This document shows, piece by piece, positions 6,394 to 15,583 of a stretch of DNA of 64,000 nucleotides; the stretch's first letter is position 1; each line of letters starts with the position of its first letter. Location of the stretch: assembly GCF_025398155.2 (NCBI RefSeq), contig NZ_CP104562.2, positions 5,146,001 through 5,210,000 on the forward strand. Reading direction: 5' to 3'. The stretch is from Roseateles amylovorans. GTDB lineage: Bacteria; Pseudomonadota; Gammaproteobacteria; Burkholderiales; Burkholderiaceae_C. The notes under the pieces were generated by a model. It was given only the letters and a program-made list of their open reading frames with translations. It was not told the origin of the DNA and ran no database searches. A program made the translations under genes and the position numbers.

Positions 6394-8415
6394 TTACAGG
6401 CCGGGCTTGAGGTATTTGTCCAGGAACTCCAGCATGCGGCGGTTGGCCTCCATCTGGTTCTTCTTCTTGGAGAAGCCGTGGCCTTCGTCGTCGAAGACCA
6501 GGTACTCGACTGGCACACCGTTCTTCTTCACCGCGGCGACGATCTCGTCACTCTCCGGCTGGATCACCCGCGGGTCGTTCTTGCCCTGGATCACCATCAA
6601 GGGCTTGCGGATCTCGCTGGCGTGGAAGAGCGGCGAGCTGGCGATCAGGCGGTCCTTCTCCTTCACCGGGTCCCCGATTTCCTGATAGAGCGCCTGGCGG
6701 AAGGACTCCCAGTACGGCGGGATCGACTCCAGCGTGCGCAGCCAGTTGGACACGCCGAAAATGTCGATGCCCACCTTGAATGCTTCCGGCCGGAAGGCCA
6801 TCGCCGCCAGCGTCATGTAGCCGCCGTAGCTGCCGCCCATGATGCCGATGCGCTCGGGATCGACCACGCCGGTCGAGGCCAGCCAGGTCTTCGCTTCGAT
6901 GCAATCCCACAGCGGCTCGCGGCCATGCTTGCCGTCGTCAGCGGTGAAGAAGCTCTTGCCGTAGCCGGAACTGCCGCGGTTGTTGATGCCCAGCACCGCA
7001 TAGCCGTGATTGGCCAGGTACTGCATCAGCGCCGAATAGCCGCGCATGGTCTGCCCGCCGGGACCGCCGTGCACGAAGAGCACCGCCGGCACCTTGTTCG
7101 TCGGCGAGGCCTCCTTGGGCAGGTAGTAGACCGACGGAATCGGCAGGCCGTCGAACGACTTGAAGCGCACGATGCGGCCTTCCACCAGTTCCTCCGGGTC
7201 GATGTCCTTGGACAGCGAGCGGGTGAGCTGCTTCACCTGCCGGGTGCCGAAGTCGTAGACATAGAGGTTGCTGGGCGAGCGGTCCCCGTTCAGATAGAAG
7301 GCCATGCGCGCACTGGTGCGGGAGAAACTGACACCGCGCACTTCCCCGCCAGGCAGGCTGGGCAGCACGACCGGCTTGCCGTCGGCGGTCTGGACGATGC
7401 GCAGCGTCAGCGTCGCGTCGGCATTGATGCCGGTGACCCGGTAACGGCCGTCGCGCGAGTACATGCTGTAGGCGATGTCCCAGTCGGCCTTCTCCACCTC
7501 GGTGGTCTGGCCGGATTCCAGGTCGTAGGCCACCAGGCGGGTGAATTCGCTGCCGTCGTTGGAGCGCATCAGCAGGCGCCGCGCCCCGGGATCGAAGGTG
7601 GCCGCGGAATAGGCGGCCACGCCCTGGTGCGGCGTCACATGCTTGGTCTGCGCGGTCTCGACGTTGTAGAGCAGCACGTCAGTGTCGGCGGTGGTGGTGG
7701 TGCGGCCCAGCGCGATCCACTTGCCATTGCCGCTGATGTCTTCCACCGACAGCCCGGTCTCGTTCTTGTAGACCATCGTGCGCGCATAGGTCTTCGCGTC
7801 GTAGCGATAGAGGTCGAAGTAGCGGGCGTCGCGCTCGTTGGTGGAGACGTAGAAGGACTGGCCGTCGTCATGCCAGTCCAGGAACTGGGCCTTGAGCTTG
7901 TCACCCGGGGTGAGATCGCGCTCGGTGCCGTCGAGCTCGCGCACGTACAGATGGTTCTGCTCATTGCCGCCCTGGTCGCGGGTGTAGAGCACGCGGTCGT
8001 CATGGCGGAAGTAGCCGACGGCATAGTGGCTGTCGGTCTTGGAGCTCGTCAGCGCCACCGGTTCACCACCGTCCACAGACACGCTGTAGACATTGAAGAT
8101 GCCGCTGGCATTGCTGCTGAACAGGATGCGCTTTTCATCCGCGGAGAACGACGCCCCGGAGACCGCGGTGGTCGCCATGAACTGCTCGATGGTGTAGCGC
8201 TTGGCAGGCCGCGGTGATGCCGGCGCTGCGGGCGCGACCTTCGTCGCGCGGACCTGGGTCGGCTTGCCGGCCGCAGGGCTGTCGGCCGCGTGGGCTGGCA
8301 GTGCGGCGAGCAGCGCGGCGGCGCCCAGGCACAGGCCCATGAAGGCGGACGCGAGGCGTCTGATCCCGTCCGGCGCCGCTGTCCTCGTCCCGATTCTGGC
8401 ATTCATCTTGGTCAT
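6394..8415 (-). CDS. secreted S9 (prolyl oligopeptidase) family peptidase
   Basis: An exported serine peptidase of the S9 family (acylaminoacyl/dipeptidyl-peptidase type), 673 residues. A signal peptide (FMGLCLGAAALLAALPAHAA) opens the protein. The first 400 residues form a beta-propeller with repeated blades (FSADEKRILFSSN, YYVGYFR-type). The C-terminal alpha/beta hydrolase domain carries the catalytic triad: Ser529 in GGSYGGYM, Asp614 in GKNDPR and His646 in DEGHGF. FVHGGPGG forms the oxyanion loop. The start at 8415 is fixed by AAGGAG 5 nt upstream; an upstream in-frame ATG has no ribosome site. It should cleave short peptides in the periplasm. Nothing next to it suggests a dedicated substrate. 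Confidence 0.9.
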   Translation of the reverse strand: MTKMNARIGTRTAAPDGIRRLASAFMGLCLGAAALLAALPAHAADSPAAGKPTQVRATKVAPAAPASPRPAKRYTIEQFMATTAVSGASFSADEKRILFSSNASGIFNVYSVSVDGGEPVALTSSKTDSHYAVGYFRHDDRVLYTRDQGGNEQNHLYVRELDGTERDLTPGDKLKAQFLDWHDDGQSFYVSTNERDARYFDLYRYDAKTYARTMVYKNETGLSVEDISGNGKWIALGRTTTTADTDVLLYNVETAQTKHVTPHQGVAAYSAATFDPGARRLLMRSNDGSEFTRLVAYDLESGQTTEVEKADWDIAYSMYSRDGRYRVTGINADATLTLRIVQTADGKPVVLPSLPGGEVRGVSFSRTSARMAFYLNGDRSPSNLYVYDFGTRQVKQLTRSLSKDIDPEELVEGRIVRFKSFDGLPIPSVYYLPKEASPTNKVPAVLFVHGGPGGQTMRGYSALMQYLANHGYAVLGINNRGSSGYGKSFFTADDGKHGREPLWDCIEAKTWLASTGVVDPERIGIMGGSYGGYMTLAAMAFRPEAFKVGIDIFGVSNWLRTLESIPPYWESFRQALYQEIGDPVKEKDRLIASSPLFHASEIRKPLMVIQGKNDPRVIQPESDEIVAAVKKNGVPVEYLVFDDEGHGFSKKKNQMEANRRMLEFLDKYLKPGL

Positions 8416-8625
8416 CACCTCTCCTTGATTCGCCAGGGTGGCACCCCAGCGTCGGCGACTATAGAACCGGGGACAGGTGTTGCCCATCCCCGCCGCGACA
8501 GGACGACCTGCCGTGCTGACCAACTGCCGCCATCGGTGGACAGACTGCCGGCGCTGGACGTCGGCGCCCCTCCAGCATCCCTCCAGCGCCCGAACCGCGC
8601 CTGCCCAAGCGCCCGGCTGAGGCCC

Positions 8626-9996
8626 TCAGTCGCGTCGGAACCGCGCCACCCCCGCCACATAGCTGGCCACCAGGTTGCGCTCGTCGGACAAGGTCATCCA
8701 GGCGAAGACGCGCTCATGCAGGTCGCGCGCCAGGTCCATCCGGCCCTGCGCCACCGGCCCGCTGGCCCAGTCCCAGATGCAGACATCCGCCAGCGTCCCC
8801 GGGTCGAAGTGCCCCAGCTCGCTGGACAGATCCAAGGCCTCGGCCGCCCCCCGGGTGGCGGCATGCAGCCCGCACCAGGCCGTCATCCGTTGGCCCTTGA
8901 GCGCCTGCACCTTGTAGCCGTCCGACAGGGTGCGCTGGGTCGACAGCGAGGTGCCGCCGCCGACATCGCTCGCCACGCTGACCGCCACACCCGCCGCCAG
9001 GTGGGCCGGCCAGTCGAACAGCCCGCTGCCCAGGAACAGGTTGGACGACGGGCAATGGGCGATCTGGGCCCCGGTGCGCGCCAGCACCGCCCGATCGGTC
9101 TCGTCCAGCCAGATGCCGTGCGCCAGCACCGCGCGAGGATGGAGCAGGCCGACCCGGTCATAGACGTCCAGGTAGCTGCGGGCCTCGGGGAAGAGTCGCG
9201 CCACCCAGTCGACCTCGCTGCGGTTTTCGGCCACATGGGTCTGCATGTAGAGCGTCGGATCCGCCCGGCACAGCGCGCCGGCCATCGCCAGTTGCTCCGG
9301 CGTGCTGGTCGGAGCGAAACGCACCGTCACCGCATAAGCCAACCGTTCGCGCCGATGGTGGCGGGCGATCAGGTCCAAGCAGTCGCGTTCGGCCTGGTGC
9401 ACGTCGTCACGCAGGCCGTCGGGCGCGTGACGGTCCATCAGGATCTTGCCGGTGATCAGCCGCATGCCGCGTGCGGCGGCGGCCTCGAACAGCGCTTCCG
9501 CCGAGACCTTGTGCACCGTCGGGTAGACCACCGCCGCAGTGGTCCCGTGCGCCAGCAGCGCGTCCAGGAAGCGGGCGGCGCCCTCCTGCGCGACGTCCGG
9601 ATCCTGATAGCGGCGTTCGGCCGGGAAGGTGTAGGTGTTGAGCCAATCCAGCAGCTCGGTTCCATACGAGGCGATGACATCGAGCTGCGGGCTGTGCACA
9701 TGGGTATCAACGAAGCCCGGCAGGATCAGCCGCCCGCTGTGATCTTCACGCTGCCAGCCCTCGCCCGGATCGTCGGCCTGGACGCCGACGATGCGGCCCT
9801 GCTCGATCAGCAGCCAGTGACCGGGGCGAAAGCGCACCGCCGGGTCATCTACCCGGGCCCAGGCGGGCGCGGCGGTGAAATCCAGCAAGTCGCCCTTGAG
9901 CGCGAGGCGAGCGGGCGCGGCCGAAGCGGCCGAGCGGGACAAGGCAGAAGAAGCCGAGCTGGAAGAAGCCGAGGCGGGAAATGAGGAGGACGTCAT
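8626..9996 (-). CDS. guaD: guanine deaminase
   Basis: Converts guanine to xanthine and ammonia in the cytoplasm, supplying the substrate of the xanthine dehydrogenase encoded just upstream on the other strand. It is a zinc amidohydrolase: PGFVDTHVHSPQ holds the metal-binding HxH pair, followed by the guanine-deaminase signatures TFPAERRY, MQTHVAENRSEVDW, VLAHGIWLD and ASDVGGGTSLS. Length is 456 residues; family members usually have 430-440, and the excess is a Ser/Ala-rich N-terminus (about residues 3-28) made by GAAGC-type repeats. The start codon overlaps the stop of the LysR gene by 4 bp (ATGA), so the two are co-transcribed and probably translationally coupled. Confidence 0.93.
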   Translation of the reverse strand: MTSSSFPASASSSSASSALSRSAASAAPARLALKGDLLDFTAAPAWARVDDPAVRFRPGHWLLIEQGRIVGVQADDPGEGWQREDHSGRLILPGFVDTHVHSPQLDVIASYGTELLDWLNTYTFPAERRYQDPDVAQEGAARFLDALLAHGTTAAVVYPTVHKVSAEALFEAAAARGMRLITGKILMDRHAPDGLRDDVHQAERDCLDLIARHHRRERLAYAVTVRFAPTSTPEQLAMAGALCRADPTLYMQTHVAENRSEVDWVARLFPEARSYLDVYDRVGLLHPRAVLAHGIWLDETDRAVLARTGAQIAHCPSSNLFLGSGLFDWPAHLAAGVAVSVASDVGGGTSLSTQRTLSDGYKVQALKGQRMTAWCGLHAATRGAAEALDLSSELGHFDPGTLADVCIWDWASGPVAQGRMDLARDLHERVFAWMTLSDERNLVASYVAGVARFRRD

Positions 9997-10979
9997 TCGG
10001 AAAGCGCAGGAGATCGATTCGGATCGGTGGGCGGTTTGACCAGTTCACGGGCGACCTCGCGCACCTGTTCGCGCAGCCAGCGCAGTGGTGCGCTGGCATG
10101 GCTGAGGTCGTGCCACAGCTGGTAGTAGGTCATGGCCGGAAAGGCGACCGGACAGCGCAGGATGGTCACCGGCAAGCTGTCCACATAGCGTTGGCAGAAC
10201 AGCCGGCCGGTGGTCAGCACCAACAGGCTGCGGGCCACCATCTGCGGCAATTGGCCGAAGTGGGCGCAGCGCACTGCGATGCGGCGTTCCAGACCCAGCG
10301 AGGCCAGGTGCTGCTCGATCACGCCGGGCTGGCCCGGGCTGAGCGGCATCGGCGCCAGATGCTGACCATCGAGATAGCGCTCCTGCGTCCAGGCGCGCGG
10401 ACGCATGCGCGCGGCCGGATGCTGGTCACTGACCAAGCAGACCACCTCGTCGCTCAGCAGCCGGCCCATGTGCAGCTCTCCGGGCGGCTCCAGCCAGTTG
10501 CCGATCACCAAGTCCACCTCGCCGCGGGCGAGCGAGGCGCGGTAGTCGTATTCGGCGGTCAGCGGCTGGAGGTCGATCTGCACGCCGGGCGCCAGACGCT
10601 GTAGACGAGCGACCAACTGCGGCAGGAACAGGGGGTCCAGGTAATCGCTGGCGGCGATCCGATAGCGCAGCTCGGCCGTCGCCGGATCGAAGCCGCTGCG
10701 CCGAAGCCGGCTGCCGAAGAGTTCATCGGCCTCGCGCAGCAGGCGTTCGGCGGGCGCCAGCAATTCCAGCGCGGTGGCCGTGGGCGTCATGCCCGCCCCG
10801 CTGCGCACCAGCAGCGGATCGCCGGTGAGCGCGCGCAATCGCCGCAGCTGCACGCTCAAGGCGGGCTGCGTACTGCCGAGCCGCATCGCGGCCCTGGACA
10901 CACTGCGCTCAAGAATCAAGGTATGCAGGACCCGCACCAATTGGAGCTCGATCTTGTCGAAGTTCAGCGATTCCGACAT
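9993..10979 (-). CDS. LysR-family regulator of purine catabolism
   Basis: A 328-residue LysR-type transcriptional regulator. The N-terminal winged helix-turn-helix reads SVSRAAMRLGSTQPALSVQLRRL, followed by RSGAGMTPTATALELL. The effector-binding domain covers about residues 95-305. The gene is divergent from xdhA with about 150 bp between them and overlaps guaD downstream by 4 bp. Its likely targets are therefore the xdhAB promoter and its own promoter, with a purine intermediate as effector; that is inference from context. The start at 10979 is chosen because the domain begins there; the open frame continues far upstream antisense to xdhA without coding meaning. No strong ribosome site is visible. 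Confidence 0.85.
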   Translation of the reverse strand: MSESLNFDKIELQLVRVLHTLILERSVSRAAMRLGSTQPALSVQLRRLRALTGDPLLVRSGAGMTPTATALELLAPAERLLREADELFGSRLRRSGFDPATAELRYRIAASDYLDPLFLPQLVARLQRLAPGVQIDLQPLTAEYDYRASLARGEVDLVIGNWLEPPGELHMGRLLSDEVVCLVSDQHPAARMRPRAWTQERYLDGQHLAPMPLSPGQPGVIEQHLASLGLERRIAVRCAHFGQLPQMVARSLLVLTTGRLFCQRYVDSLPVTILRCPVAFPAMTYYQLWHDLSHASAPLRWLREQVREVARELVKPPTDPNRSPALSE

Positions 10980-10996
10980 ATGCAACAACTTATAGA

Positions 10997-11020
10997 GGTT
11001 ATGTTCGGCATCGTATAACC
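10997..11020. promoter_or_regulatory. candidate LysR operator
   Basis: GGTTAT (10997-11002) and ATAACC (11015-11020) form a perfect inverted repeat 12 bp apart in the A/T-rich gap between the LysR gene and xdhA. A second ATAACC-like motif (AACTTATAGAGGTTAT) overlaps the left arm. The position and A/T-rich arms fit a LysR recognition site. Confidence 0.5.
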
Positions 11021-11129
11021 ATGTCGACCGAGGCGGGTTACCGTTCCGGGTAATTGCATCTACCGCCGGCTTTGGCTGGAAGGGGTGCGTCTTTCGCGCG
11101 TTGCTGTCCGCTTTCCGAGCCGTCGCCCC

Positions 11130-12710
11130 ATGACCGTGTCCCGTCCCATCCGCTTCGTCCATCAGGGCCGCCTGCAGTCCGTGACGGACCTCGCCCCCAC
11201 CACCACGGTGCTGCAGTACCTGCGCGAGCAAGCGCACTGCGCCGGCACCAAGGAAGGCTGCGCCGAGGGCGACTGCGGCGCCTGCACGGTGGTGGTGGCG
11301 AGCCTGGACCAGGGCGGGCAAGGCCTCTCGCTGCGCAACGTCAATGCCTGCATCCAGTTCCTGCCGATGCTGGACGGCCAGGCGCTGCTGACGGTGGAGG
11401 ATCTGGGCAGCAGCACCGCGCTGCATCCGGTCCAACAGGCGCTGGTGGACTGCCACGGCTCGCAATGCGGCTTCTGCACCCCGGGCTTCGCGATGACGAT
11501 GCAGGCGCTGTATGAGCGCCACCAGGCGGACGGCACACGCCCCACGCGTCAGCAACTGGCCGATGATCTCGCCGGCAACCTCTGCCGCTGCACCGGCTAC
11601 CGACCGCTGCTGGACGCCGGTGAGCGCATGTTCGACGCGCCGCCACAAACGCTGGACCGCGCGCCCTTGATCGCGGCGCTGCGCACCCTGCGCGAGGATC
11701 CACCGCTGCACTACGAGGCGCACGCTCGTGACGGCGCCACGCAGCACGTGTTCGCACCGCACAGCCTGGAGGCATTTGCCGAGCTGCGTGAGCGGCTGCC
11801 GCAGGCGCGTCTCGTGGCGGGCGCCACGGATGTGGGCCTGTGGGTCAACAAGCAGCACCGTGAACTGGGCGATGTGATCCTGACGGCACGGGTTGAAGCC
11901 TTGCGGCAGATCGAGGCCACGCCCACGGCCCTGCGCATCGGTGCGGCGGTGCCCCTGGAAGAGGCCTGGCGCGCGCTCACCGCGCGCGAGCCGGCGCTGC
12001 GCGAGCTCTGGCTGCGCTTTGCGTCGCCGCCAGTGCGCCATGCCGGGACGCTGGGGGGCAACCTGGCCAACGGCTCGCCCATCGGCGACGGCGCCCCCGC
12101 GATGATCGCCCTGGATGCGCAACTGGTGCTGCGTCGCGGTACTCAATCGCGCAGGCTGCCGCTGGAAGCGTTCTATCTGGATTACATGAAGAATGCGCTG
12201 CAGCCCGGCGAGTTCGTGGAGGCCATCGAGGTGCCCCTGCGCGATCCGGATGCGGCACCTCACGCATCCACCGTGGACAGCGCCGGCGGCAGCGCCAACG
12301 CCGGCGGTACCACCGCCGTCACCACGCTGCGGGCCTACAAGATCTCCAAGCGCTATGACAGCGACATCTCCGCCGTCTGCGCGGTGCTGAAGCTCACCAC
12401 CACACAGGGCGTCGTCAGCGACGTCCGATTTGTCTTCGGCGGCATGGCCGGCATCGTCAAGCGGGCCGCCCATGCCGAGGCCGTCGTGCGCGGGCGGCGC
12501 TGGGACGAGGCCACGCAAGCGGCCGCCGCGGCGGCGCTGTCCGACGACTTCCAGCCGCTGACCGATCTGCGCGCCAGCGCCGATTACCGGTCGCGGGTGG
12601 CCGCCAATCTGATCCGACGCTTCTGGCTGGAGACTCGGGAGGACGACCCACTGGACACCGCCGCCACCAGCGTCTGGCAGGTCATCCCTCCACAGCGGAG
12701 CGTCGCATGA
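11130..12710 (+). CDS. xdhA: xanthine dehydrogenase small subunit (FeS/FAD)
   Basis: The iron-sulfur and FAD subunit of cytoplasmic xanthine dehydrogenase, which oxidises hypoxanthine and xanthine to urate and passes electrons to NAD. The N-terminal plant-type [2Fe-2S] domain shows CAGTKEGCAEGDCGAC. The second [2Fe-2S] domain has CGFCTPGF and NLCRCTGYRP. The FAD-binding domain follows (GATDVGLWV, then GTLGGNLANGSPIGD), and the C-terminal CO-dehydrogenase flavoprotein domain ends the protein. The start is placed at MTVSRPIRF (11130), matching the usual family N-terminus; an in-frame GTG at 11085 after a purine-rich stretch is an alternative. The stop overlaps the start of xdhB (ATGA). Confidence 0.94.
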   Translation: MTVSRPIRFVHQGRLQSVTDLAPTTTVLQYLREQAHCAGTKEGCAEGDCGACTVVVASLDQGGQGLSLRNVNACIQFLPMLDGQALLTVEDLGSSTALHPVQQALVDCHGSQCGFCTPGFAMTMQALYERHQADGTRPTRQQLADDLAGNLCRCTGYRPLLDAGERMFDAPPQTLDRAPLIAALRTLREDPPLHYEAHARDGATQHVFAPHSLEAFAELRERLPQARLVAGATDVGLWVNKQHRELGDVILTARVEALRQIEATPTALRIGAAVPLEEAWRALTAREPALRELWLRFASPPVRHAGTLGGNLANGSPIGDGAPAMIALDAQLVLRRGTQSRRLPLEAFYLDYMKNALQPGEFVEAIEVPLRDPDAAPHASTVDSAGGSANAGGTTAVTTLRAYKISKRYDSDISAVCAVLKLTTTQGVVSDVRFVFGGMAGIVKRAAHAEAVVRGRRWDEATQAAAAAALSDDFQPLTDLRASADYRSRVAANLIRRFWLETREDDPLDTAATSVWQVIPPQRSVA

Positions 12711-15082
12711 ACAAGCCGCTCGATCTGCGCGATTTGCCCGACCTGCCAAGCCAAGCGCGGTCGGCCAAGTCCCTGAAGACCGCCACGCCGCAGCCGCAGG
12801 TCGGCATCAGCCGGGTGCATGAGGCCGCCCATCTGCATGTCAGCGGCGAGGCGGTCTACACCGATGACATTGCCGAAGCGCAAGGCACCCTGCATGCGGC
12901 ATTGGGGCTGTCGCCGGTGGCGCATGGCCGCTTGCTGTCGATCGACCTGGAAATGCTACGACGCCAGCCTGGCGTCGTGGCGGTCCTGACGGTGGCCGAC
13001 CTGCCCGGAGAGAACAACTGCGGTCCGCTGGTGCACGATGACCCCATCCTGGCCGACGGCGAACTGCGCTACCTGGGGCAGCCGGTCTATGCCGTCATCG
13101 CCACCGATCGCGAACTCGCCCGCCGCGCCGCCGCGATGGCCCGGCAGGTCGTCCGCACCGAGGCGCTGCCTGCCGTGCTGACGGCCCGCGAGGCCCATGC
13201 CCAAGGGCTCTACGTGGTGCCGCCGATGCACCTGTCCCGCGGGGATCCCGCCGCCGCGCTGGCGGCCGCGCCACACCGGCTCGACGGCGAGTGGGCCGTC
13301 GGCGGTCAGGAGCAGTTCTATCTGGAAGGCCAGATCAGCTACGCGCTGCCGCAGGAAAACCAGGGCGTGCTGATCCACTGCTCGACCCAGCATCCGTCGG
13401 AAATGCAGCAGCTGGTGGCCCATGCGCTGGGCTGGTCGGCTCATCAGGTGACGGTGCAATGCCGACGCATGGGCGGCGGCTTCGGCGGCAAGGAATCGCA
13501 ATCGGCGCTGTTCGCCTGCGTCGCCGCCGTGGCCGCGACCCGGTTGCGCAAGCCGGTGAAGTTGCGGGTGGACCGCGACGACGATTTCCTGATCACCGGT
13601 CGCCGACACGGCTTCGACTACCGCTGGTCGGTCGGCTTCGATGACGACGGTTTGCTGCTGGCGGCCGAGATCGACCTGATCTCGAATTGCGGCCACAGCG
13701 CCGATCTCTCCGCGCCGGTGATGGCGCGAGCGCTGTGCCATTTCGACAATGCCTACTGGCTGCCGCATGTGGCGATGCACGGCTACTGCGCGCGCACGAA
13801 CACCCAGAGCAACACCGCCTTCCGCGGCTTCGGCGGCCCGCAGGGCGCGCTGGCGATCGAGATGATCCTGGACGGCGTGGCGCGGCGGCTGGGCCTGGAC
13901 CCACTTCTGGTGCGGCAACGCAATTTCTATCGACCGGGTCAGGACGTCACGCCCTATGGGCAGCAGATCGACGACCACCTGCTGCAGCCGCTCACCGATC
14001 AGCTCATCACGAGTTCGGCCTATCACGACCGACGCGCCGAGATCGCCGCCTTCAATGCCTCGAGTCCGGTGCTCAAACGCGGCATGGCGCTGACGCCGGT
14101 GAAGTTCGGCATCTCGTTCAATGTCGTCCATCTGAACCAGGCGGGCGCGCTGGTGCATGTCTATACCGACGGCTCGGTGCTGGTCAATCACGGCGGCACC
14201 GAGATGGGCCAGGGGCTCAACACCAAGGTCGCGCAGGTGGTGGCGCATGAGCTGGGCGTGCCGGCGCACACGGTGCGGGCCAGTGCCACCGACACCAGCA
14301 AGGTGGCCAACACCTCCGCCACGGCGGCGTCCACCGGGTCCGATCTCAACGGCAAGGCCGCCCAGGATGCCGCCCGCAAGATCAGGCAGCGCCTGCTGCC
14401 GCTGGCGGCCCGCCTGCTGGACTGCAACGAGACGGAGGTGGTGTTCAACGCCGGCCAGGTGCACGGCGGTGACCGCTCGATGACCTTCCAGGCGCTGGTG
14501 GCGCAGGCCTACCTGAACCGCCTGCAGCTGTGGAGTGATGGCTTCTATGCCACGCCGGGCCTGCATTGGGACCGGGCCAAGCTGCAGGGTCATCCCTTCT
14601 ACTACTACGCCTATGGGGCGGCGGTGGCCGAGGTGGTGGTGGACACGCTCAGCGGCGAGCACCGGGTGCTGCGAGCGGACGTGCTGCATGACGTCGGGCA
14701 GTCGCTCAATCCGGCGCTGGACATCGGTCAGGTGGAAGGCGCGTTCGTGCAGGGACAGGGTTGGCTCACCTGCGAGGAGCTGGTCTGGCATCCGCAGTCC
14801 GGGCTGCTGCTGACCCACGCACCGAGCACCTACAAGATCCCCACGGCCAACGACATGCCACGCGACTTCCGCGTGGCCCTGTTCGATGCGCCCAACCGCG
14901 CGGACAGCATCCATCGCTCCAAGGCCGTGGGCGAGCCGCCGCTGCTGCTGCCGTTCTCGGTGCTGCTCGCGATCAAGGATGCGGTCGCCGCCTGCGGGCC
15001 CGCGCGCTGCGATCCGCCGCTTCGGGCGCCCGCCACGCCGGAGGCGGTGCTGGATGCGGTGGAGGCGACGCGAGCGATGTAA
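12707..15082 (+). CDS. xdhB: xanthine dehydrogenase molybdenum subunit
   Basis: The large subunit that binds the molybdopterin cofactor and the purine. Signatures run in order: the N-terminal domain HVSGEAVYTDDI, QEQFYLEGQ, the cofactor loop GGGFGGKESQ, the substrate-site arginine in AFRGFGGPQG, GTEMGQGLNTK, and the C-terminal VGEPPLLLPF containing the base glutamate. Length is 791 residues, usual for the two-subunit bacterial enzyme. It starts inside the xdhA stop codon, so the pair is one operon. The cofactor-insertion protein XdhC, which often follows, is not present here; a toxin-antitoxin pair comes next instead. Confidence 0.95.
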   Translation: MNKPLDLRDLPDLPSQARSAKSLKTATPQPQVGISRVHEAAHLHVSGEAVYTDDIAEAQGTLHAALGLSPVAHGRLLSIDLEMLRRQPGVVAVLTVADLPGENNCGPLVHDDPILADGELRYLGQPVYAVIATDRELARRAAAMARQVVRTEALPAVLTAREAHAQGLYVVPPMHLSRGDPAAALAAAPHRLDGEWAVGGQEQFYLEGQISYALPQENQGVLIHCSTQHPSEMQQLVAHALGWSAHQVTVQCRRMGGGFGGKESQSALFACVAAVAATRLRKPVKLRVDRDDDFLITGRRHGFDYRWSVGFDDDGLLLAAEIDLISNCGHSADLSAPVMARALCHFDNAYWLPHVAMHGYCARTNTQSNTAFRGFGGPQGALAIEMILDGVARRLGLDPLLVRQRNFYRPGQDVTPYGQQIDDHLLQPLTDQLITSSAYHDRRAEIAAFNASSPVLKRGMALTPVKFGISFNVVHLNQAGALVHVYTDGSVLVNHGGTEMGQGLNTKVAQVVAHELGVPAHTVRASATDTSKVANTSATAASTGSDLNGKAAQDAARKIRQRLLPLAARLLDCNETEVVFNAGQVHGGDRSMTFQALVAQAYLNRLQLWSDGFYATPGLHWDRAKLQGHPFYYYAYGAAVAEVVVDTLSGEHRVLRADVLHDVGQSLNPALDIGQVEGAFVQGQGWLTCEELVWHPQSGLLLTHAPSTYKIPTANDMPRDFRVALFDAPNRADSIHRSKAVGEPPLLLPFSVLLAIKDAVAACGPARCDPPLRAPATPEAVLDAVEATRAM

Positions 15083-15235
15083 CGGCTGGCGAAGTGACTG
15101 TCTGGCGATTGGGACGTGGGCAAGGCAAAGGGAAAGCGCGAAGAACGGAGCGGCCGGGTCACGGCACCGCAGGCACAGCCGAACCTGACAGTCGTCAGTT
15201 CGTACGCACGCAACATATCACCCAGCTTTACCAGA

Positions 15236-15248
15236 TCCCAATTTGGGA
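15236..15248. promoter_or_regulatory. candidate HigA operator
   Basis: TCCCAA-T-TTGGGA is a perfect palindrome 30 bp before the higB start codon, in a stretch richer in A/T than its surroundings. HigA-type antitoxins repress their own operon from palindromes in this position. Confidence 0.5.
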
Positions 15249-15277
15249 CTACCATTTGAATCACAGCAGAATGCAGC

Positions 15278-15574
15278 ATGAAAGTGATCGCCAGATCGAC
15301 ATTAGAGGCGTTTTGGCTCTTACATCCTGACGCTGAGCAACCCTTGAAATCTTGGTTCGACGAAGTTTCAAAGGCGAAATGGGCAACTCCCCAGGAGCTC
15401 AAGGCGCAGTTTCGAAACGCCAGTGTTCGCCCAGGCAGGCGCGTGATCTTCAACATCAAGGGCAATGACTATCGACTTGTGACCGCGGTGGCTTACAGGT
15501 TTCAAGCCGTCTACATCAAATTCATCGGGACCCATGAGCAGTACGACGCAATTGACGTTGACACCGTAGGCTAG
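15278..15574 (+). CDS. higB: HigB-type toxin, mRNA interferase
   Basis: A 98-residue member of the HigB_toxin family, a RelE-fold, ribosome-dependent mRNA interferase. Recognisable features are the N-terminal FWLLHPDAEQPLKSWFDEV, the central VRPGRRVIFNIKGNDYRLV and the C-terminal YIKFIGTHEQYD, where His and basic residues are expected at the active site. It precedes the antitoxin gene by 9 bp, the reverse toxin-first order that is usual for hig loci. GC content is visibly lower than in the flanking metabolic genes, suggesting acquisition by transfer. Expression is expected to be repressed by HigA at the palindrome just upstream. Confidence 0.9.
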   Translation: MKVIARSTLEAFWLLHPDAEQPLKSWFDEVSKAKWATPQELKAQFRNASVRPGRRVIFNIKGNDYRLVTAVAYRFQAVYIKFIGTHEQYDAIDVDTVG

Positions 15575-15583
15575 GAGTGAGTT

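Noticed and set aside
5851..8217. A 788-codon plus-strand frame across the spacer and the S9 peptidase
   Set aside because: It is an antisense shadow of the peptidase, with low-complexity composition, no ribosome site and no recognisable domains.
10980..12749. Upstream extension of the LysR reading frame antisense to xdhA
   Set aside because: The LysR domain begins at 10979. The extra 590 codons are the complement of xdhA and carry no family signal.
12956..14914. A 652-codon minus-strand frame inside xdhB
   Set aside because: It is the complement of a well-supported molybdoenzyme gene and shows no protein-like features.
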